The translations under genes and the position numbers were made by a program. Under the pieces are notes generated by a model, which was not told the DNA's origin, searched no databases, and saw only the letters and a program-made list of their open reading frames with translations. From NCBI RefSeq assembly GCF_947259545.1, contig NZ_CAMYMK010000002.1:1167646-1231645 (forward strand): a DNA stretch of 64,000 bases. Direction: 5' to 3'. How positions within the stretch are numbered: position 1 is the stretch's first letter; each line of letters starts with the position of its first letter. Below are positions 60,133 to 64,000 of the stretch, one piece after another. Source of the stretch: an uncultured Marinobacter sp. GTDB taxonomy: Bacteria; Pseudomonadota; Gammaproteobacteria; Pseudomonadales; Oleiphilaceae.

Positions 60133-60543
60133 ATGGAACCAGTCATCCAGGAAGAAACCACAGGTTGTGGCATTGCGGCAAGCGCTGCTCTAGCAGGCAT
60201 CAGCTATGCGGAGGCCAAGCGCAAAGCAAACGCTCTGGGCATTTACGCGTCAGACATGTCGCTCTGGTCGGAGACTGCGCACGTCCGGAAGCTTCTGCGG
60301 GAATTCGGTATCTCGGTGTCGCCCAAAGAAACACCTTTCGAGTCTTGGGAGGGCCTTCCAGACAAGGCCCTTATGGCTATTAAATGGCGTATGGAACAGG
60401 GCAAGCCATTTTGGCATTGGGTTGTGTTTGTCAGAGAAGACGGCGAGGCAAAGGTGCTGGACTCCAAAAAGGCGCTGAAATCAAACGTCCGCCAGGATTT
60501 CGGGCGCATCAAGCCCAAGTGGCACATTGAGGTATCCAATTAA
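60133..60543 (+). CDS. Cassette 3 protein, C39/papain-like peptidase fold candidate
   Basis: A 136-residue protein starting MEPVIQEETTGCGIAASAALAG. The order of Gln6, then Cys12 in TTGCGIA, a His in FWHWVVFVRED and an Asp in KVLDSKKAL reproduces the Gln-Cys-His-Asp layout of C39-type papain-like peptidases, at the short length of a bare domain. There is no transporter next to it and no signal peptide. The start is the ATG 10 bp after the core site; the longer frame from 60049 begins inside the preceding attC. The stop lies in the attC R'' box. Confidence 0.72.
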   Translation: MEPVIQEETTGCGIAASAALAGISYAEAKRKANALGIYASDMSLWSETAHVRKLLREFGISVSPKETPFESWEGLPDKALMAIKWRMEQGKPFWHWVVFVREDGEAKVLDSKKALKSNVRQDFGRIKPKWHIEVSN

Positions 60544-60660
60544 CAAGTCAATTAAGTTCGTTCCCGGCCTTGCGGCGGTCCACCGGACGCCCCTGTCGGG
60601 GCGCTGATCTTGCACCGCTTTAGTGGACGGTCATTTACCGGACACTAGAGGGGGCCCGTC

Positions 60661-61032
60661 ATGGGGCAGACCCAGAAGAGAAACTACGACCGTTACACGC
60701 TGGCGTTCAAGCTGCGGGCCGTTAAACTGGCTAATCACCCTAACGTTAAAACCAAGGATATTGCGGAGGGGCTGGGGATACACCCGGTGATGCTGTACCG
60801 CTGGTGTATGGAGCATCGCAACGGGACGCTGGTTGAAAACAAACACATGAAAAAGCAGAAGCCCTCTCCCAAACGGATCAACCCTCCACCGGATTCTGAA
60901 GCCGCTGCCGAAGACGAGCTGGCAAAGGCGAAGAAGCGCATCAAGGATCTGGAAAAACAGCTGAATGCGCGCCAGGAGGAAATTGACCTCCTAAAAAAGG
61001 CGCGCCGGTTCTTCGAGAAAAACCGTCACTGA
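60661..61032 (+). CDS. IS3-family transposase OrfA
   Basis: A 123-residue DNA-binding subunit: an N-terminal helix-turn-helix (YTLAFKLRAVKLANH, IAEGLGIHPVMLYRW) and a C-terminal leucine-zipper-like coiled coil (LAKAKKRIKDLEKQLNARQE). The slippery heptamer A AAA AAG at 60993-60999 is in phase for a -1 shift into orfB. Confidence 0.93.
   Translation: MGQTQKRNYDRYTLAFKLRAVKLANHPNVKTKDIAEGLGIHPVMLYRWCMEHRNGTLVENKHMKKQKPSPKRINPPPDSEAAAEDELAKAKKRIKDLEKQLNARQEEIDLLKKARRFFEKNRH
60993..60999 (+). promoter_or_regulatory. Programmed -1 ribosomal frameshift site of the IS
   Basis: A AAA AAG, in the zero frame of orfA (codons CTA AAA AAG). Slippage gives AAA AAA GGC and continues into the integrase frame. 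This is the standard IS3-family arrangement. Confidence 0.85.
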
Positions 61033-61085
61033 TTTTTGCGTTTATCGAGAAGAACCGGGATCGGTTCAGCGTCAAACGACTTTGC

Positions 61086-61883
61086 GTGTTTTTTGGGGTG
61101 TCTCGCAGCGGCTTCTATGCTTGGCTCACGCGCCCTGTCAGCCTGCATCGACAGCAGGATGAGGTGATCAAAGGCGCCATTGTCGAGTTGCACCAGGGAT
61201 ATCGTCGGGCCTACGGGGCCCCAAGAGTGCATCAGGCGTTGCGCCAACAGGGTATCCCTTGCAGTCGTCGACGGGTGAATCGGTTGATGAGGGCGTTAGA
61301 GATTAAAGCCTCTACAACCGGACTGTATGCCTGGCGGCCGGGGCAGCACGCGTTTTACAGCTCGGCCGGCAATCAGCTCAAAGGCAGCGATGCACCGAGC
61401 GGCTGCGGTCAGCAGTGGGCTGGGGATTTCACTTATCTGAAAACCCGTACCGGCTGGCTGTACCACGCGGCAATTATTGATCTGTTCAGTCGCAAAGTGG
61501 TGGGCTGGTCGTTCAGCAGTCGCCGCAACAGTGAATTGACCAAGAGCGCACTGCGCATGGCGTTGCTGAATGAAATGCCAAAGCCAGGTTGCCTGTTCCA
61601 TTCCGATCAGGGCATTGAATACGCCGCCCACGAGTACCGGGAGTTGCTGGAGACCGCTCACATGGTTCGCAGCATGAGCCGCAAGGGCAATCCGTTGGAC
61701 AACGCGGCCATGGAATCGTATTTCCACACACTGAAAGCGGAGTTGGTGCACAAGCGTTTGTTCGACACGAAAGTGCAGGCGGTCTCGGAAATTATTCACT
61801 ACATGATGTTCTATAACAGCGAGCGATTGCACTCGAGCCTGGGCTACCAATCCCCGGAGGAATATGAAAAGCTCAGTGCCTAA
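61086..61883 (+). CDS. IS3-family transposase OrfB (integrase core)
   Basis: The catalytic part with the DDE motif: first Asp in QWAGDFTYLKT, second in FHSDQGIEYA, Glu in NPLDNAAMESYFHTLKAE. The frame is open from 60987 and is entered by -1 frameshifting at 60993-60999, giving a fused OrfAB; 61086 (GTG) is only the first start-like codon. All three catalytic residues are present and no stop interrupts it, so the element may still be active. Confidence 0.93.
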   Translation: MFFGVSRSGFYAWLTRPVSLHRQQDEVIKGAIVELHQGYRRAYGAPRVHQALRQQGIPCSRRRVNRLMRALEIKASTTGLYAWRPGQHAFYSSAGNQLKGSDAPSGCGQQWAGDFTYLKTRTGWLYHAAIIDLFSRKVVGWSFSSRRNSELTKSALRMALLNEMPKPGCLFHSDQGIEYAAHEYRELLETAHMVRSMSRKGNPLDNAAMESYFHTLKAELVHKRLFDTKVQAVSEIIHYMMFYNSERLHSSLGYQSPEEYEKLSA

Positions 61884-61938
61884 AGTGTCCATTAAAATGG
61901 TACAAGATCAGGCCGCTGAACATCGACGTTAGGTTCAT

Positions 61939-62490
61939 ATGAAAGAACTCAAATTCCCGAAAGCTATCACCCTGCGTTTGAACCTTGATCGCCCAGAGCC
62001 GGTTCAAGGGCGGCCGTCCAATTTGGTCGACGAGATGGCTGTGATAGAGAAAAATGGCACTGAAATACTTTCAGCAATGGTGATGATTGAGGAACGAATC
62101 ATTGAAGCGGTCAGTAAGGTCCTATTTGCTGGGACAAGTCAGAATAGTGACTACAGAGGTTTTTTCGTTAGCGAGATTGTGGGTACCTCCGACTTCTCAT
62201 TTTCGTTTAAGCGCAGAGTATTTACGCGCCTACTTGAACAATTTGAGTTGTTAGAGCGAGATAAGATCAAGAGTCTGAAGTCAGACCTAAACAAACTAAT
62301 GTCGTGGAGAAATGCATTTGCCCATGGGCAAGTGCTCCATGATCAGCACGATGGCTATGTGCTCCAGTACTACAGTGGAGGGCATAAGGAGCAAGTTCTC
62401 AACGATGAATTCTTTGAGACAGTTGATAATACCGTTCGGAACTGCCTTTATGTCTGCAACGGCATTATCCAATCCTATGCTAAAACCTAA
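61939..62490 (+). CDS. Cassette 4 protein, HEPN-like motif
   Basis: A 183-residue, mostly helical protein. LMSWRNAFAHG at about residue 118 contains R-N-A-F-A-H, the RX4H signature of HEPN ribonuclease domains, preceded by helices typical of this fold (IEERIIEAVSKVLF, FKRRVFTRLLEQFELLERDKI). HEPN proteins act as RNases in toxin-antitoxin and phage-defence systems, but related RNxxAHG proteins can be non-nucleolytic. No antitoxin gene of the usual MNT type is adjacent. The ATG is 4 bp after the core site, and the stop lies in the attC R'' box. Confidence 0.75.
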   Translation: MKELKFPKAITLRLNLDRPEPVQGRPSNLVDEMAVIEKNGTEILSAMVMIEERIIEAVSKVLFAGTSQNSDYRGFFVSEIVGTSDFSFSFKRRVFTRLLEQFELLERDKIKSLKSDLNKLMSWRNAFAHGQVLHDQHDGYVLQYYSGGHKEQVLNDEFFETVDNTVRNCLYVCNGIIQSYAKT

Positions 62491-62544
62491 CCAGTGCAGG
62501 CAAGGGACGCTCCTGACGTCGCGCCCCTGCTGCGTGCGTTAGGT
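62485..62544 (+). other. attC site of cassette 4
   Basis: 60 bp, ends ACCTAAC and GTTAGGT (62538-62544) perfectly complementary and matching the RYYYAAC/GTTRRRY consensus. Inner arms GTGCAGGCA and TGCTGCGTGC. A textbook short attC, clearly different in size from attC 1-3 and 6. Confidence 0.95.
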
Positions 62545-62550
62545 TTTAAA

Positions 62551-63321
62551 ATGGGTAAGAAGAGCCGGCAAGAAAGGCCGAGAAGGGATTATATCTATGC
62601 GACTACGAAGGGTGAGGTTTCACACCTGACTGTCCACTATGATCCCGCCCAAGATCGGGTGACAATCGCTGATGCAGATCCCGACACTGTAAGGTTAGAA
62701 ACTCGGTACGAGCGTCCTTCGTCCGGCAAGGAAAAAGTCGTTAGCTCCATCGCAGCGCCTTCAATGGGAGCATCATTTAGCACGTTCACAGCGCTTAAAG
62801 ATAGTTTTGACTACCTCATTGCCATCGACACGAATACAAAGAAAATTGGCGACCATCAGTTAAGTGTTTGCGCGTCTTATCTTATTGAACAGCCATTGAA
62901 ATCTTACGTCAGTGAAGTTCCCTTCGTTGGCGGTCCCTGCTACGCAATGTTGGATGTAAATGAAGCAGTCAATCCCGAAAGGTTGGGGTGGCACTTGGTC
63001 ATCAAAAACCATTTTCGAGCGCCCCCTAATCTCCGCATAGGTGTGATAGTAGACTGTGAGCTGGGTGAGCACCAGGGCATGAACTCGCGAGCCGTTCCGT
63101 ATTATGAAGGGCATTTCCTGCCTGAAAACGTCAGCCTAATTTATGCCTCTGATGCGTCGAGTGACTCTTTGGTAAACCAGATGATTCGCTATTGTGACAA
63201 GCTGGCAGCTCGGGCAATTAGCGAGATATCAGGAAAGATAGACGATTTAAAGAAGGCAAAAAGTCGGGATGATAACTGCGCTGCGTACGCATACTTCAGG
63301 CCCAAAAAAGCTAACCAATAG
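62551..63321 (+). CDS. Cassette 5 protein, unknown function
   Basis: A 256-residue protein starting MGKKSRQERPRRDYIYATTKGE. I do not recognise the family. Strand-rich stretches with acidic residues are spaced through it: DYLIAIDTNTKKIG, RIGVIVDCELGEHQGMNSR and VSLIYASDASSDSLVNQMI. Such a pattern (Asp on a first strand, later Asp/Glu) can occur in RNase H-like nucleases, but this is only a suggestion. The start is the ATG 6 bp after the core site; the upstream frame from 62494 begins inside the previous attC. Confidence 0.68.
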   Translation: MGKKSRQERPRRDYIYATTKGEVSHLTVHYDPAQDRVTIADADPDTVRLETRYERPSSGKEKVVSSIAAPSMGASFSTFTALKDSFDYLIAIDTNTKKIGDHQLSVCASYLIEQPLKSYVSEVPFVGGPCYAMLDVNEAVNPERLGWHLVIKNHFRAPPNLRIGVIVDCELGEHQGMNSRAVPYYEGHFLPENVSLIYASDASSDSLVNQMIRYCDKLAARAISEISGKIDDLKKAKSRDDNCAAYAYFRPKKANQ

Positions 63322-63367
63322 CGGTACTCGGACACGCTAAAGCGTGCCGGTGCGCACCGCGTTAAAA
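63309..63367 (+). other. attC site of cassette 5
   Basis: 59 bp from AGCTAAC to GTTAAAA (63361-63367). Inner arms GCGGTA and TGCGCACCGC, central stem ACACGCT/AGCGTGC. R'' differs at one base from the complement of the cassette start (TTAGGT). Confidence 0.82.
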
Positions 63368-63389
63368 GTACACAATTTGGAGGTGAAAC

Positions 63390-63713
63390 TTGGCAGAAAT
63401 CATCGCATTTCCGGGGGCAGAGGAAGCTCTGAGGCGCAATCTAGACCGGATGATAGATGAGCATTTAGAGGTAACTGATCCCGATCTGAAAGCTTGTATC
63501 AAAAAACGGCTATCAACTTACCTCTCGAGACTGCCGAAACTGCCCTCATTGAATTTCAAGGTGCCAGAGTCGCTTTCGGATGCTCAAAAACAGGAAATAC
63601 TGTCTTCCTTGGCAGATGAGTACAACACTCAGGTAACCGCATACGCGTTCAAGTTTTTATCCGACATTGCGTTGCTCCAACTTGAGATCTGCCAATGCGA
63701 GCATCGCAAGTGA
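63390..63713 (+). CDS. Cassette 6 protein, small helical, unknown function
   Basis: A 107-residue predicted helical protein, starting MAEIIAFPGAEEALRRNLDRM and ending LQLEICQCEHRK. It uses a TTG start with GGAGGTGAAAC directly upstream, a good ribosome-binding site. Not recognised. No signal peptide or membrane segment. The stop lies 2 bp before the attC R'' box. Confidence 0.72.
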   Translation: MAEIIAFPGAEEALRRNLDRMIDEHLEVTDPDLKACIKKRLSTYLSRLPKLPSLNFKVPESLSDAQKQEILSSLADEYNTQVTAYAFKFLSDIALLQLEICQCEHRK

Positions 63714-63714
63714 C

Positions 63715-63801
63715 TTTTAACAAATCGCTTAAGTACGTTACCGGCCTGGCGGCCGTCCACCGGACGTCCCTGTCGGGCCGCCGCTTATTTCAGCGTTATA
63801 C
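63715..63801 (+). other. attC site of cassette 6
   Basis: 87 bp from TTTTAAC to GTTATAC (63795-63801). R'' is exactly complementary to the first bases of cassette 6 (TTAAAA at 63362). The sequence between is very similar to the split attC of cassette 3. Confidence 0.88.
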
Positions 63802-63819
63802 CGCCGAGTTACCCACGAA

Positions 63820-64000
63820 CAGTAGACACCTTCTATAGTTAGGGTAGCCCCTAGCACGGAGGTGCTCCATGAGCCGCAAGAAGACCCAGGCCTACACCGA
63901 GGAGTTTCGTCGGGAAGCCGTTCGCAGATCCGATCAACCTGGTAACACGGCCGCTTCCGTTGCCCGAGAGCTGGGCATTCATCCGGGCCAGATCTACAAC
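63820..64000 (+). mobile_element. Second IS3-family element, left end only
   Basis: Starts roughly 20 bp beyond attC 6; the exact left terminus cannot be set without the right end. It contains the beginning of an orfA different from that of the first element. Confidence 0.7.
63869..64000 (+). CDS. IS3-family transposase OrfA, 3' end outside window
   Basis: The first 44 residues, MSRKKTQAYTEEFRREAVR then RELGIHPGQIYN, match the helix-turn-helix N-terminus of IS3-family OrfA proteins. GGAGG lies 7 bp upstream of the ATG. The gene runs off the window, so its integrity is unknown. Confidence 0.85.
   Translation, partial: MSRKKTQAYTEEFRREAVRRSDQPGNTAASVARELGIHPGQIYN

Larger units (their letters stand above)
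60605..61910 (+). mobile_element. Complete IS3-family insertion sequence
   Basis: 1306 bp with imperfect terminal inverted repeats at 60605-60628 and 61887-61910 (20 of 24 identical; ends TGATCTTG...CAAGATCA). It encodes orfA and orfB joined by a -1 frameshift signal. No clean 3-4 bp target duplication is seen (CGC on the left, GGC on the right). It is inserted between the arms of an attC. Confidence 0.92.
60538..61934 (+). other. attC site of cassette 3, split by an insertion sequence
   Basis: The left part is 60538-60604 (R'' AATTAAC). The right part follows the IS and ends with R' GTTAGGT at 61928-61934. Without the IS the site would be about 90 bp and closely resembles attC of cassette 6, sharing GTCCACCGGACG and CCCTGTCGGG. 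R'' is complementary to the first bases of cassette 3 (TTAATT), and R' fits cassette 4. Confidence 0.85.
59242..64000 (+). mobile_element. Integron-type gene cassette array lacking an integrase in this window (CALIN-like), truncated by window end
   Basis: Six attC sites in the same orientation delimit six cassettes and the start of a seventh. In five of six cassettes the first six bases are exactly complementary to the cassette's own attC R'' box: TTATGT/ACATAA (cassettes 1 and 2), TTAATT/AATTAA (3), TTAGGT/ACCTAA (4), TTAAAA/TTTTAA (6). Cassette 5 has one mismatch (TTAGGT/AGCTAA). This is the rule expected of excisable cassettes, and it locates each junction. Two IS3-family elements interrupt the array. 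The cassettes look A+T-richer than the core genes. Confidence 0.92.

Noticed and set aside
60598..61916. Target-site duplication of the first IS
   Set aside because: Flanking triplets CGC and GGC do not match, and shifting the ends by one base does not produce a duplicate.
59664..63801. Repeated palindromic sequences as a CRISPR array
   Set aside because: The repeats vary in length and sequence, are hundreds of bases apart and flank genes; they fit attC, not CRISPR.
59242..64000. Prophage or integrative element
   Set aside because: No phage structural, replication or tyrosine/serine integrase genes; the organisation is that of cassettes plus IS elements.

Overview
The window looks like a contiguous piece of a gammaproteobacterial chromosome from a marine, Pseudomonas-related organism, most likely Marinobacter or a close relative. 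This is inferred from gene content and order only: mltG-tmk, put genes beside an AraC regulator, a finR/fpr pair, tig-clpP-clpX-lon-hupB-ppiD, a glcB-type malate synthase, hexR/zwf-pgl-eda, and a moderately high G+C backbone. No species-level marker such as rRNA is present.

Layout. 1-1.5 kb: end of mltG, then tmk. 1.6-7.5 kb: proline catabolism (AraC regulator, PutA, PutP). 7.6-10.2 kb: aconitase B on the minus strand. 10.4-12.8 kb: MiaE, and a LysR/FNR pair with divergent promoters. 12.9-19.5 kb: a membrane-anchored unknown, a methyltransferase/TetR divergent pair with a perfect palindromic operator candidate, a membrane-fused PQQ-type sugar dehydrogenase, a TSUP exporter, and a radical SAM protein behind a near-consensus LexA box. 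19.6-21.6 kb: LemA and two TPM-domain proteins. 21.6-28.1 kb: a minus-strand run of an LtaS-like phosphoglycerol transferase, a membrane GDPD and an MscS-type channel. 28.3-36.8 kb: a secreted unknown, lpxH, ppiB, glnS, cysS, glcB and folD. 37.0-37.5 kb: four tRNAs (Pro, Arg, His, Leu) behind a promoter with a GC-rich discriminator. 37.8-46.4 kb: the proteostasis block tig, clpP, clpX, lon, hupB, ppiD. 46.4-55.9 kb: alpha-glucan use (small lipoprotein, pullulanase, maltoporin) next to HexR and the Entner-Doudoroff genes zwf, pgl, eda. 56-58.8 kb: an NTF2-like protein and a desaturase/ferredoxin-reductase pair.

The accessory part is 59.2-64.0 kb. It is an integron-type gene-cassette array: six attC sites can be recognised, all in the same orientation. 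Five of the six cassettes have a start hexamer exactly complementary to their own attC R'' box, and the other matches at all but one base, so cassette boundaries can be placed to the base. There is no integrase gene between the core genes and the first cassette, so within this window the array is integrase-less (CALIN-like). One intact IS3-family element sits inside the third attC, and a second IS3-family element starts just after the sixth attC and runs off the window. The cassette genes are small and mostly unknown; one carries a HEPN-type RX4H motif and one has a C39/papain-like Gln-Cys-His-Asp pattern.

Functional links: proline to glutamate feeds the TCA cycle (AcnB, malate synthase G); maltodextrins released by pullulanase enter through LamB and sugars flow through zwf-pgl-eda under HexR; the ClpXP/Lon/trigger factor/PpiD block handles protein quality control; and the LtaS-like/GDPD/MscS run suggests phosphoglycerol turnover and osmotic adaptation.
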